Shown: in pieces, positions 18,544-30,512 of the stretch | How the letters are laid out: each line of letters opens with the position of its first letter | Position numbering within the stretch: the first letter of the stretch is position 1 | Source of the DNA: Pelomicrobium methylotrophicum | GTDB taxonomy: Bacteria; Pseudomonadota; Gammaproteobacteria; Burkholderiales; UBA6910 | NCBI RefSeq assembly: GCF_008014345.1 | Contig: NZ_VPFL01000007.1 | Coordinates: 62,001 to 126,000 of the forward strand | DNA length: 64,000 bases | Reading direction: 5' to 3' | Translations under genes and position numbers: made by a program | The notes under the pieces: generated by a model | The model's database searches: none | What the model was told of the DNA's origin: nothing | Seen by the model: only the letters and a program-made list of their open reading frames with translations

Positions 18544-19063
18544 GCGAAGGGGGCAGGCGCTGCGGGCGCGCCCCTGGTACCGGGAGCCGTGGGTCTGGGG
18601 GCTGTTCGCCGGACCCGCGACGGTGGTCGCGGCCGGCTTCGTGACCCTGTGGCTCGCCGTGAAGAGCGACGACGGGCTGGTGGTGGACGACTACTACCAG
18701 CAGGGGCTTGCAGTCCACCAGGTGCTGGAGCGGGAGCGCGCCGCGCTTCGCCGGGGCGTGACCGCCGAAGTGCGGTGGGCGGAGGGCGGGCGCAGGGTGG
18801 TGGTCCAGCTCGCGGTGAAGGAGGGCGCGCCGCCGGCGGTGCTGGTGCTCAAGGTGATCCACCCGACCCGGGCGGGCCACGACCAGACGTTGCGGCTACG
18901 CGCGGAGGGCGGAGGCGTGTTCCGCGGCGCGCTCTCGCCGCTCGCCCCCGGGCGCTGGGTGCTCAACTTGGAGGACGAAGGCGGCACCTGGCGGCTCACG
19001 GGCGATCTGTGGTACCCCGAGCGGCCGACGGTGCAGCTTGCTCCCCGGCCTGCTTCATCCTGA
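18515..19063 (+). CDS. ccoH: FixH/CcoH-family cbb3 assembly protein
   Basis: A 182-residue protein with one N-terminal membrane helix (GLFAGPATVVAAGFVTLWLAV), then SDDGLVVDDYYQQGLAVHQ, the conserved FixH motif, and a periplasmic beta-rich domain. The GTG start overlaps the ccoG end by 29 bases. It helps stabilise the cbb3 assembly intermediate. Confidence 0.88.
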   Translation: MRNPASSPAERRGQALRARPWYREPWVWGLFAGPATVVAAGFVTLWLAVKSDDGLVVDDYYQQGLAVHQVLERERAALRRGVTAEVRWAEGGRRVVVQLAVKEGAPPAVLVLKVIHPTRAGHDQTLRLRAEGGGVFRGALSPLAPGRWVLNLEDEGGTWRLTGDLWYPERPTVQLAPRPASS

Positions 19064-19082
19064 TCGAAGGAGTGAGAACGAC

Positions 19083-19217
19083 ATGTCTGCGGCATTGGAA
19101 CTGCTACTCGACTCCGATTTCGGCCGCCTGAGCCTGTTCACCATCGGCTTCATCGTCGGGATGGGCATCTTCCTGCTGGTGTGGCTCGCCCGAAAATCCC
19201 GCGGACCGAAGCCATGA
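19083..19217 (+). CDS. small DUF3149-like membrane protein
   Basis: A 44-residue protein, MSAALELLLDSDFGRLSLFT followed by a single glycine-containing helix and a basic tail. The LLxSDxGLLSLxxI start is typical of DUF3149 proteins found in beta-proteobacteria. A clear ribosome site (aaggagtgag) precedes the ATG, and its TGA overlaps the next ATG. Function is not known; the position at the end of the cco operon suggests a role linked to the oxidase. Confidence 0.7.
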   Translation: MSAALELLLDSDFGRLSLFTIGFIVGMGIFLLVWLARKSRGPKP

Positions 19218-19588
19218 GCTGTCCGAGCCCGCCACCGCCTGCAGGTCCCCGGGCGCCCGGCCGCTTCGGGCGGCGGCTGATTTGGATCCTGTGGCCGTCG
19301 TTTCTCGTCGGCGGAGTCGCCGAAGTGATCTTCTTCACCCTGTTCGACCCCATGGAGCTGCCGTTCAGCGATACGCTCCTGCCAGGCGGCCAAGCGTTGG
19401 GCGAGAGCCGGTTGATGGTCTACACCATCGGCTTCTTCCTCTTCTGGGCCTTTGCGGCCGCTTCCAGCGCGCTTACCTGCTTTTTTCAGCGCACTTCCGC
19501 GGAGATCAATCGTTGCCCGCTCACGCCCCTGGAGCGGCCGCCGGGCTGCCCCAGGCGGGAGGAGCCGACTACCCCCGGTCGCGATTGA
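19214..19588 (+). CDS. conserved two-helix membrane protein at the end of the cco operon
   Basis: A protein of 124 residues starting MSCPSPPPPAGPRAPG, with two hydrophobic helices separated by a short loop (FDPMELPFSDTLLPGGQ) and a Cys-containing C-terminal tail. I do not recognise a named family. Overlap of its ATG with the previous stop shows it belongs to the cco operon. Its product probably sits in the inner membrane. Confidence 0.65.
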   Translation: MSCPSPPPPAGPRAPGRFGRRLIWILWPSFLVGGVAEVIFFTLFDPMELPFSDTLLPGGQALGESRLMVYTIGFFLFWAFAAASSALTCFFQRTSAEINRCPLTPLERPPGCPRREEPTTPGRD

Positions 19589-19646
19589 CCCTGGCGCCGG
19601 CGGCTGCGGGGCCCGCGGCAAAGGGTCAGGGCGCGCTCGAAGTCTT

Positions 19647-19660
19647 TTGATTTACGTCAA
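19647..19660. promoter_or_regulatory. FNR box upstream of the molybdoenzyme operon
   Basis: TTGATTTACGTCAA matches the FNR consensus in nine of ten specified positions. It lies 61 bases before the alpha-subunit start, a spacing compatible with class II activation of a short-leader transcript. It implies induction when oxygen is low. Confidence 0.75.
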
Positions 19661-19720
19661 AGTGGACGGCGGGCGTTCACGCGTATCTTCCTCAGCATCG
19701 TGGTTGAGAAGGGACGCCCA

Positions 19721-23209
<3,489 letters not shown>

Positions 23210-23234
23210 CGATTGCACTGAAGGAGACGAACCT

Positions 23235-24362
23235 ATGCCCAAGGTTTACAACTGGCAGATCGGGCGCGACATGGAATATCCCTACGCGGCGGCGCGCCCG
23301 CAAAAGCAGTTCGCGATGGTGATGGATCTCAACAAGTGCATCGCGTGCCAGACCTGCACCGTGGCCTGCAAGACCACCTGGACCGCCGGACGCGGCCAGG
23401 AGTACATGTTCTGGAACAACGTGGAAAGCAAGCCCTACGGCTACTATCCGCTCGGCTGGGACGTGAAGATCCTCGAGCGGCTCGGGGTGCAGGAGTTGAG
23501 TGGACCGGTCTACCGCGGCAAGACGCTGTTCGAGGCCGCGCCCCAGGGCGAACGGGTGCTTGGCTATTTGCCGGACGATCTCGACTACGCCCATCCCAAC
23601 ATCGGCGAGGACGACTCCGCCGGGATCATGCCGCAGGGGGCCTATCTCACGGTCCCCCACATGCAGTGGATGTACTATCTCCCGCGCATCTGCAACCACT
23701 GCACTTATCCGGCTTGCCTGGGCGCCTGTCCGCGCCAGTCCGTCTACAAGCGACCCGAGGACGGCATCGTCCTGATCGATCAACAACGCTGCCGGGGCTA
23801 CCGCGAATGCGTGAAAGGGTGCCCCTACAAGAAATCGTTCTTCAACCCGATGACGCGGGTCTCGGAGAAGTGCATCGGCTGCTACCCGGCGGTGGAAAAC
23901 GGTCGCCAGACCCAGTGCACCATCACCTGCATCGGCAAGATCCGGCTGCAGGGTTTCCTCGCAACACCCGACAGGGCGCGCGAGGACAACCCGCTCGACT
24001 ATCTCGTGCACGTGGCCAAGGTTGCGAAACCGCTTTATCCCCAGTTCGGGCTCGAGCCCAATGTCTATTACATTCCACCGATCCATGTGCCGCCGCGCTT
24101 CCTCGTGCAGATGTTCGGCTGGGGCGTTGAGGCGGCGATCGCGACCTACCGCCGCGCGAAGGACGACAGGAAACTGCTCGGCGCGCTGCTGCTCTTCGGG
24201 GCAACCCCCGACATCATTCACCACTACCGGGTCGATGGGCGCTACGCGATCGGCTACGACGAGAACAACGCCGAGCGGGTGCGCGTGCCGCTGCGCGAGC
24301 CGATCCATGTGAGGGCGGCCCACGATGAGCGCCATCAGGCCTATCGCACCAATATCACTTGA
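23235..24362 (+). CDS. type II molybdoenzyme beta subunit, four Fe-S clusters
   Basis: A 375-residue electron-transfer subunit related to NarH/NxrB. Four cysteine groups are visible: [12 protein letters not shown] (C35-C45), [26 protein letters not shown] and CIGCYPA with CTITC. In the third group NarH has Trp where this protein has Tyr (CRGYREC), a form seen in periplasmic type II enzymes. It has no signal of its own and would be exported in complex with the Tat-carrying alpha subunit. An aaggagacg ribosome site precedes the ATG 25 bases after the alpha stop. Confidence 0.9.
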   Translation: MPKVYNWQIGRDMEYPYAAARPQKQFAMVMDLNKCIACQTCTVACKTTWTAGRGQEYMFWNNVESKPYGYYPLGWDVKILERLGVQELSGPVYRGKTLFEAAPQGERVLGYLPDDLDYAHPNIGEDDSAGIMPQGAYLTVPHMQWMYYLPRICNHCTYPACLGACPRQSVYKRPEDGIVLIDQQRCRGYRECVKGCPYKKSFFNPMTRVSEKCIGCYPAVENGRQTQCTITCIGKIRLQGFLATPDRAREDNPLDYLVHVAKVAKPLYPQFGLEPNVYYIPPIHVPPRFLVQMFGWGVEAAIATYRRAKDDRKLLGALLLFGATPDIIHHYRVDGRYAIGYDENNAERVRVPLREPIHVRAAHDERHQAYRTNIT

Positions 24363-24376
24363 CAGGAGGTGATTCC

Positions 24377-25222
24377 ATGGGAGCGCCTTCGGCATTCCTC
24401 GGGTTGTTCGCCCTGGTGGCATGGGCCGCTTCTGCGGTGGCGGCGGACGCGGTGCTCGTGGCGCCGCGGGTGAAAGGCTCCGGGCCCATCCTGGACGTGG
24501 CCGCCCCTTTCTGGAAACAGGCCAGAGCGGTGACGGTGCCTCTTCTGCCTCAGACGGTCGCTGCCCCCATCCATCCGGACAACGCGGTGAAAGAGATTCA
24601 AGTGAGGGCCGCGCACAACGGGCAATGGCTGGCCCTGCTGCTTGCGTGGAAAGATCCCACCCGCGATGACCGCATCGTCACGGACGAGTTCGGCGACCAG
24701 GTGGCGGTGGAGTTCCCCATCGATGGCCACCCCGATCGCCTGCCCTCTCCCATGATGGGCAACGCGGGCGGACGGGTGAATATCCTGCAGTGGCGCGCAG
24801 CCTTCCAGCGGGATATGGAACAGGGAGAACCCGAGGTCAAGGCGCTCTATCCCAACGCCATCGTGGACCTTTATCCCGACTACGTGCTTCGGGCGACCGA
24901 TGCGCGTCCCTACATGGGCGCGCTGGGGGTCGACAATCCCATCTCCCGCCCCACTTTGAGCCCGGTCTTGGACCAGATGGCGGAGGGCTGGGGTACGTTG
25001 ACGGTCAAAGCTGACCAGCACGCCGATGGCCGGGGCGTGTGGCGCGACGGCCGCTGGACGGTCGTGATCACGCTGCCGCTGGCGACCGAGAGCCAAAACT
25101 CGCCGCGGCTGGCCCCCGGCGGCCGCACGGTGGTGGCCTTTGCGGTCTGGGAGGGGGGGAAACGGGAGGTGGGTGCCCGCAAGGCGTGGTCAGCCTGGGT
25201 ACCCTTGCAGCTTGCCCGCTAG
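24377..25222 (+). CDS. type II molybdoenzyme gamma subunit, haem b-binding (EbdC-like)
   Basis: A 281-residue exported protein with an N-terminal signal ending near AVAADA. The SPMMGNAGGRVNILQW block (Met126/Met127) and a C-terminal GARKAWSAW with lysine match the Met/Lys haem b ligation of EbdC, SerC and DdhC. It passes electrons between the Fe-S subunit and periplasmic cytochromes c. The start at MGAPSAF follows an almost perfect Shine-Dalgarno (aggaggtgat). Confidence 0.88.
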   Translation: MGAPSAFLGLFALVAWAASAVAADAVLVAPRVKGSGPILDVAAPFWKQARAVTVPLLPQTVAAPIHPDNAVKEIQVRAAHNGQWLALLLAWKDPTRDDRIVTDEFGDQVAVEFPIDGHPDRLPSPMMGNAGGRVNILQWRAAFQRDMEQGEPEVKALYPNAIVDLYPDYVLRATDARPYMGALGVDNPISRPTLSPVLDQMAEGWGTLTVKADQHADGRGVWRDGRWTVVITLPLATESQNSPRLAPGGRTVVAFAVWEGGKREVGARKAWSAWVPLQLAR

Positions 25223-25234
25223 AGGAGGCGGAGG

Positions 25235-25975
25235 ATGGCCTGCCGACCCTTCTTCGGCTGCGAGCCGGAGCAGCTTCTGCGCACCGCAGCGGCCTTCCGG
25301 GCCGTTGCCCAAGGGTTTGCCTATCCTGGGCCTGGCCAGCAGCAGGTCGTCGTGAAGGCGCTGGCTGCCCTGCCCACGCCTTGGATCAGGGGCGCGCGAT
25401 TGCCCGTCGGACGGCTGCGCCGGGCGTGGGAAGAAGCTGACGGGGCTGCGCTCCAGGCCGAGTACTTGCGGCTGTTTTCCGGGCGTGGCCCGGTCAGCCT
25501 CCACGAGACCGCCTACGGCGATGGAAGACGGATCGCCGGCCGCACCGCCGAGCTTGCCGACATCGCCGGCTTCTACGCTGCTTTTGGATTGGAGCTCAAG
25601 CAGAGCGACCCCGACCTTCCGGATCACATTGCCTGCGAGCTGGAGTTCTACAGCCTGCTACTGGTGAAGCAGGCTTACGCTCAAACTCGTGGCCACAAGC
25701 TGAAGCACAGCATCGCGCTGCGGGCAGCCAGGCGCTTCTTGGAGCAGCACCTGGGCCGCTGGGTCGCCCCCCTGGAGCGCAGCATTCGGGAAGCGGGGGC
25801 GTCCGCGCCCTATCGGCTGCTCGGCGCTTTCCTGGACGCCCTGGTGCAGGCCGAGGGCCGTCGGCTGCGGGCGCGACCGGTGCCTTTCCCCGGGAGACTG
25901 CCTTTCGAGGCGATGCAAGCGGAGACCTTCGCTTGTCCAATGGAGCCCCGCGATGCGCACCGGGCAGCCGGCTAG
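25235..25975 (+). CDS. TorD/DmsD-family molybdoenzyme chaperone (delta subunit)
   Basis: A cytosolic, all-alpha 246-residue protein with the TorD-family features LQAEYLRLFSGRGPVSLHETAYG and PDHIACELEFYSLLL. Such chaperones protect the alpha subunit, aid Mo-cofactor loading and proofread Tat export. It is fourth in the ABCD order, not ABDC as in selenate or chlorate reductase operons. Its 3' end overlaps the convergent fnr stop by four bases. Confidence 0.88.
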   Translation: MACRPFFGCEPEQLLRTAAAFRAVAQGFAYPGPGQQQVVVKALAALPTPWIRGARLPVGRLRRAWEEADGAALQAEYLRLFSGRGPVSLHETAYGDGRRIAGRTAELADIAGFYAAFGLELKQSDPDLPDHIACELEFYSLLLVKQAYAQTRGHKLKHSIALRAARRFLEQHLGRWVAPLERSIREAGASAPYRLLGAFLDALVQAEGRRLRARPVPFPGRLPFEAMQAETFACPMEPRDAHRAAG

Positions 25976-26718
25976 CGCAGCATGCAGGGGCCTATGATGG
26001 CGTTGAGGCCGTCGGGGTCCAGGATCTGGATCGCTTTGTTGTTCACCCGGATAAGGCGCTCCTCCTGGAACTTGGAGAAGATCCGGCTCACGGTTTCGAG
26101 TTTTAAGCCCAGGTAGCTGCCGATCTCCTCCCGGGTCATGCGCAGGTTGAACGCGCAAGGCGAGTAGCCGCGGGCCTGGAAGCGCTGGGAGAGGTTCACC
26201 AGGAACGCGGCGAGCCGCTCCTCCGCCTTCATGCTGCCCAGGAGCAGCATGATGCCCTGGTCGCGAACGATCTCCCGGCTCATCATCTTGTGCAGATGGC
26301 GCTGCAGCGACGGCATTTCCCGCGACAGGGTCTCCAGCTCGGAGAAGGGCACCTCGCAGGTCTCGCTGTCCTCCAGCGCGACGGCGCTGCAGGGATGCCG
26401 GTCCGAGCTGATGGCGTCCAGCCCCATCACCTCCCCCATCATGTGAAAGCCGGTCACCTGCTCGCGCCCGTCCTCGGACAGCAGGTAGGTCTTGAAGAAG
26501 CCGGAACGCACGGCGAAGAGCGAATCGAAGCCCTCGCCGGCCCGGTAGAGATGCTCGCCCCGCTTCACGCGGCGGCGTCGGTACACGACCGCATCGAGGC
26601 GTTCCACCTCTTCCCGGGTGAGCCCGATGGGAAGACATAACTCTTGGAGGTTACAGGCGCTGCACGCGATGCGCAGCGCCGTGATGTTGATGCCTTTAAC
26701 GGAAGGCGAGGTGGCCAT
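25972..26718 (-). CDS. fnr: FNR-type oxygen-sensing transcription regulator
   Basis: A 248-residue Crp/Fnr regulator. Cys19, Cys22 and Cys28 (CSACNLQELC) plus Cys121 give the four ligands of the oxygen-labile [4Fe-4S] cluster. A cyclic-nucleotide-fold domain is followed by a helix-turn-helix with LGLKLETVSRIF, whose Glu, Ser and Arg specify TTGAT half-sites. A perfect FNR box lies in its own upstream region, shared with hemN, so it is probably autoregulated. It is convergent with the molybdoenzyme operon. Confidence 0.93.
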   Translation of the reverse strand: MATSPSVKGINITALRIACSACNLQELCLPIGLTREEVERLDAVVYRRRRVKRGEHLYRAGEGFDSLFAVRSGFFKTYLLSEDGREQVTGFHMMGEVMGLDAISSDRHPCSAVALEDSETCEVPFSELETLSREMPSLQRHLHKMMSREIVRDQGIMLLLGSMKAEERLAAFLVNLSQRFQARGYSPCAFNLRMTREEIGSYLGLKLETVSRIFSKFQEERLIRVNNKAIQILDPDGLNAIIGPCMLR

Positions 26719-26802
26719 GGGTGGGTTCGCCGAGCGCTGAAGAACGACCCGGGGCGGGGCCCCGGAAAATGGGATAAACGAATTCTAATGCGTCGCATCC
26801 CG

Positions 26803-26816
26803 TTGATCTAGATCAA
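26803..26816. promoter_or_regulatory. palindromic FNR box between fnr and hemN
   Basis: TTGATCTAGATCAA is a fully symmetrical, perfect FNR site located 85 bases from the fnr start and 109 bases from the hemN start. It can serve either divergent gene; FNR control of hemN is common. Confidence 0.85.
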
Positions 26817-26924
26817 GGGCCTTCAGGCCCTGCGTGGCATAGTGGGGCGCATGTGGACACCGTCACGGGCCCTGCCCCAATGCCGCTGAGCAGGCGCCCC
26901 GCAGCCTGCGAGTGCGCGCCGCCG

Positions 26925-28301
26925 ATGCTGGAGTTCGACGCCGAGCTCATCCGACGCTTCGATGTGAGCGGACCCCGCTACACGTCGTACCCGACCGCCG
27001 ACCGCTTCGTCGAGGCCTACGATGAGGCGGCGTATCGCACTTGGGCTGCCAAGCGCAACATCGGCGGCATCCGGCGGCCGCTTTCGATCTACGTGCACAT
27101 CCCGTTCTGCGACACGGTGTGCTTCTACTGCGCGTGCAACAGGATCATCACCAGGAACCGTCGACACGCGGAAGACTATCTCGCCTACCTGCGCAGGGAG
27201 CTCGACCTGCAGGCGGCCTTGTTCGCCGGGGACAACGAGGTGCGCCAGCTTCATTTCGGCGGCGGCACGCCCACCTATCTCTCCGACGAGCAGCTCTGGC
27301 GACTCATGGCTGACATCCGTGCCCGCTTCGCCTTGGCGCCGCAGGGGGAGTACTCGATCGAGGTCGACCCGCGCAAAGTGGGCCCGGACACGGTGCGCGC
27401 CCTGGCGAAGATGGGCTTCAACCGCATGAGCCTCGGCGTCCAGGACCTGGACCCCCAAGTGCAGCGGGCGGTCAATCGGATTCAGAGCGAGGCGCAGACG
27501 GCCGCCGTGGTCGAGGCCGCCCGCGCCCACGGATTCCGGTCGGTGGGCCTGGACTTGATCTATGGGTTGCCCAAGCAGAGCGCGGCCAGTTTCGCGCGGA
27601 CGCTCGAGCGTGTGATCGCGGTCGACCCGGACCGCATCGCGCTCTACAATTACGCCCACCTACCGCAGCGCTTCAAACCTCAGCGCCGGATCGACGCGGC
27701 GGACCTGCCGGGCCCGGAAGAGAAACTTAAGATCCTCAAGCTCGCCATCGACGAGCTCACCGCTGCAGGCTACCTCTACATCGGCATGGATCACTTCGCC
27801 AAGCCGGACGACGAGCTGGCCATCGCCCAGCGGCAGGGCCGTCTGCACCGCAACTTCCAGGGCTATTCCACCCATGCCGAGTGCGATCTCGTGGGGCTGG
27901 GGGTCTCGGCCATCGGCAAGATCGGCCCCACCTATGCCCAGAACCACCGGTCGCTGCGGGAGTATTACGAGGCGCTCGACCACGGACGACTGCCCATCAT
28001 GCGCGGGCTGGAACTGTCCGCCGACGACCTCCTGCGGCGAGCGGTGATCCAGGCCCTCATTTGCCATTTCGAGCTTTCCTTCGAGCCCATCGAGAGCAGC
28101 TACCTCATCGATTTCCGCCGCTACTTTCAACGGGAACTGGAAGCGTTGAAGGAGCTTGAGCGCTGGGGCCTGGTCACGCTGGAGGACGACTGGATCGGCG
28201 TCACCCCCCGCGGCCGGCTGCTGGTGCGCCACGTGTGCATGGTGTTTGACAAGTATCTCCAGTCCGACCTCCAGCGCACGCGCTATTCGAAAGTGATATG
28301 A
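26925..28301 (+). CDS. hemN: oxygen-independent coproporphyrinogen III oxidase
   Basis: A 458-residue radical SAM enzyme that decarboxylates coproporphyrinogen III without oxygen. The cluster motif is FCDTVCFYCAC (C62, C66, C69, with C71 typical of true HemN). The N-terminal SGPRYTSYPTA and the FGGGTPT SAM-binding block confirm the family, as does the C-terminal region with DLVGLGVSAIG. The start at MLEFDAELIRRF gives the usual N-terminus; two upstream ATGs would add up to 24 residues. It supplies haem for cbb3 and cytochromes when oxygen is scarce. Confidence 0.92.
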   Translation: MLEFDAELIRRFDVSGPRYTSYPTADRFVEAYDEAAYRTWAAKRNIGGIRRPLSIYVHIPFCDTVCFYCACNRIITRNRRHAEDYLAYLRRELDLQAALFAGDNEVRQLHFGGGTPTYLSDEQLWRLMADIRARFALAPQGEYSIEVDPRKVGPDTVRALAKMGFNRMSLGVQDLDPQVQRAVNRIQSEAQTAAVVEAARAHGFRSVGLDLIYGLPKQSAASFARTLERVIAVDPDRIALYNYAHLPQRFKPQRRIDAADLPGPEEKLKILKLAIDELTAAGYLYIGMDHFAKPDDELAIAQRQGRLHRNFQGYSTHAECDLVGLGVSAIGKIGPTYAQNHRSLREYYEALDHGRLPIMRGLELSADDLLRRAVIQALICHFELSFEPIESSYLIDFRRYFQRELEALKELERWGLVTLEDDWIGVTPRGRLLVRHVCMVFDKYLQSDLQRTRYSKVI

Positions 28302-28310
28302 GCATCTACT

Positions 28311-28378
28311 CACCACAGAAATGCCGAGAAAAGAGGAAAAAATAATTCTTTTTTCTGTGCCTCTGGGTTTTGGTGGTT
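28311..28378. repeat. AT-rich imperfect hairpin, copy of a dispersed intergenic repeat
   Basis: The segment runs from caccacagaaatg to ctgtgcctctgggttttggtggtt, two imperfectly complementary ends around an A/T-rich centre. Its ends match those of the hairpin at 54151-54189 (accacagaggcac and its complement). It is much richer in A and T than its surroundings and may terminate hemN transcription. Confidence 0.5.
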
Positions 28379-28392
28379 CAAATTCATAAGTA

Positions 28393-29094
28393 ATGACGGC
28401 GGGTTTTCTTTCGGTGTTCCTGGTGGGGCTTCTCTCCGGCGCCCACTGCGTGGGCATGTGCGGGGGGGTGGTCGGCGCGCTTTCACTCCACGCAACCGCG
28501 CCGAGCCCGGGGCGGCGCCTGGGCTTCCAGGCGGCGTACAACCTGGGGCGCATCGCCAGCTACGGGGTGGCGGGGGCGGCGGCGGGGGCGGCCGGCTCCG
28601 CCGGGCTCCTGGCCCAAGGGCTGATTCCCGTGCAACAGGGGTTGTACGCGGTCGCGAACCTGGTCCTGATCGCCTTGGGGCTTTACATGGCGGGCGTATG
28701 GCGCGGCGTGGCCCACCTGGAGCGCGCCGGCGGCCTGCTGTGGAGGCGGCTTCAGCCGTGGGCGGGCCGGATGCTGCCCATCGACCGCCTGCCGCGGGCG
28801 TTCGCCGCCGGCGTGGTATGGGGGTGGCTGCCCTGCGGCCTGGTCTACAGCGTGCTCTTCACCGCGCTGCTCTCTGCGAGCCCGGTCACTGGCGCCCTCA
28901 TCATGCTGGCCTTCGGGGCGGGCACACTCCCCAACCTGATGGCGATGGGCTGGGTTGCTTCCCGCCTGAGGCGTTTTTTGCAGCGCCCGTGGGTGCGCTA
29001 TGCCGCCGGCGCGGTGGTGGCGGCTTTCGGCTTCGCCGGGCTCCTGCGGCTGCCGAGCCTGTCGCTCGGCATCGCCGAGTTCTGCCGCTCCTAG
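28393..29094 (+). CDS. SafE/TauE-like membrane protein (cytochrome oxidase biogenesis type)
   Basis: A 233-residue protein with about six membrane helices and the motif GAHCVGMCGG near the N-terminus, a Cys pair typical of the COG2836 branch often encoded beside cbb3 oxidase genes. The role is probably metal or redox handling during oxidase assembly rather than sulfite export. Helices include FAAGVVWGWLPCGLVYS, with another conserved Cys. It stands alone between hemN and the convergent cfa. Confidence 0.75.
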   Translation: MTAGFLSVFLVGLLSGAHCVGMCGGVVGALSLHATAPSPGRRLGFQAAYNLGRIASYGVAGAAAGAAGSAGLLAQGLIPVQQGLYAVANLVLIALGLYMAGVWRGVAHLERAGGLLWRRLQPWAGRMLPIDRLPRAFAAGVVWGWLPCGLVYSVLFTALLSASPVTGALIMLAFGAGTLPNLMAMGWVASRLRRFLQRPWVRYAAGAVVAAFGFAGLLRLPSLSLGIAEFCRS

Positions 29095-29139
29095 CCTGGC
29101 GTTGCCTGGCCGAAAAACCGTGCCCGGCGGGCGCCATGA

Positions 29140-30396
29140 TCAGGCGAGGCGCATGGCTTCGCTCGGCTGCGCCGCTTCGGCGTCCCGGGCCGGGGCGTAC
29201 ATATAGGCGCGGGTCCACGGCAGAGGGCTCTCGCCGGCCCGAGCGGGTTTGAAGGCGAGGACCTGTTGGATGGTGACCCAGCCCTGCTCGAAGGCGTGGG
29301 CGCAGCCGGCCAGGTACACGCGCCAGATGCGCAGCCGCTTTTCGCCCGCCAGGGCGGCCGCCCGGAGCCGGTTCTGCTCCAGACGCTCCGCCCAGTGCCA
29401 TAGGGTCTTGGCATAGTGCAGCCGCAGCGTTTCCACGTCGGCCACCTCCAGCCGTTGGGCGGACATCTCGCGGATCGCCAGAGACAGGTGGGGAAGCTCA
29501 CCGTGGGGAAAGACGTACTTCTCGATGAACTCCCCGCCGCCCCAGGGCGCCCACCGGTTGTCCGGGTCGGCGGCCGTGATGCCGTGGTTGAGTACGATGC
29601 CGCCGGGTTTGAGCAAACGGTGAATGACACCGAAATACAGGGGCAGGTTCTTCAGCCCCACATGCTCGAACATGCCCACGCTCGCGATCTTGTCGAACAC
29701 GGCTTCGCCTGGCACGTCGCGGTAGTCCTGCAGGAGCACGCGGCAGCGGCCGGAGAGACCCTCTTCTTCAATGCGCTTCGACGCGTATTCGTATTGATTT
29801 CGCGACAGCGTGATGCCGGTGGCGTCGACGCCGTAATGCTTTGCCGCCCAGCGGATCAGGCCGCCCCAGCCGCAGCCAATGTCCAGGAACTTGTCGCCGG
29901 GTTGGAGCCGCAGCTTGCGGCAGATATGGTCGAGCTTCTGCTCCTGAGCGGTGTGGATGTCTTCCTCGCCGGTCTTGAAGTAAGCGCAGGAATAGACCAT
30001 GTGGCGGTCCAGCCACAAGGCGTAGAAGTCATTGGAGACGTCGTAGTGGTACTGGATCGCCTTCCTGTCCATGCGCCGGGAGTGGGCCCAGCGCCACAGG
30101 GGCAATCGGCCTTGGCCCGTGGCGTCCGTCCGGCGGCTCAGGCCCTCGGCAGCGCTGATGATGTCCTTGAGCGGCCCTTCCACGTCCACGTGACCCTCCA
30201 CGTAGGCTTCACCCAGCTTGGCGAGCGTGGGGTGCAGGAAGTAGCGGGCCGCCGCCGGATCGTTTATGCGCAGCGTCACCGTAGCGTGGGGCGAGAGCTC
30301 AATGAAGCGGCCGTTCCACAGTTCCACCCGCAGCGGAAGCTGGGCTTTCTGTCCCAACTCCTCCAGGAATCGCTCGACCTTTTTCTCGAAGAACAT
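29140..30396 (-). CDS. cfa: cyclopropane-fatty-acyl-phospholipid synthase
   Basis: A 418-residue enzyme that adds a methylene group from S-adenosylmethionine to membrane unsaturated fatty acids. An N-terminal lipid-binding domain is followed by the methyltransferase core with DIGCGWGGLIRWAAK (SAM site), the AIQYHYDVSNDFY block, SVGMFEHVG and YIFPHGE-like YVFPHGELP, all CFA synthase hallmarks. The start at MFFEKKVERF follows aggggg; an upstream frame extension lacks family sequence. Such lipids stiffen membranes under acid or stationary-phase stress. Confidence 0.9.
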   Translation of the reverse strand: MFFEKKVERFLEELGQKAQLPLRVELWNGRFIELSPHATVTLRINDPAAARYFLHPTLAKLGEAYVEGHVDVEGPLKDIISAAEGLSRRTDATGQGRLPLWRWAHSRRMDRKAIQYHYDVSNDFYALWLDRHMVYSCAYFKTGEEDIHTAQEQKLDHICRKLRLQPGDKFLDIGCGWGGLIRWAAKHYGVDATGITLSRNQYEYASKRIEEEGLSGRCRVLLQDYRDVPGEAVFDKIASVGMFEHVGLKNLPLYFGVIHRLLKPGGIVLNHGITAADPDNRWAPWGGGEFIEKYVFPHGELPHLSLAIREMSAQRLEVADVETLRLHYAKTLWHWAERLEQNRLRAAALAGEKRLRIWRVYLAGCAHAFEQGWVTIQQVLAFKPARAGESPLPWTRAYMYAPARDAEAAQPSEAMRLA

Positions 30397-30512
30397 GTGT
30401 CCCCCTGGCGGCAGCGACCGGGACAGTTTAGTGCACCGGCCGCGGATCACGCCAGATGGCCCCACAACCATCCGCGGCTTAGCGCTTTTAAGCGCTGGCC
30501 GAGCCTTCCCGT

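Noticed and set aside
30481-30496. Small palindrome agcgct-ttta-agcgct as terminator of the phoPQ-like operon
   Set aside because: Stem of six pairs and no U-tract; too weak to annotate.
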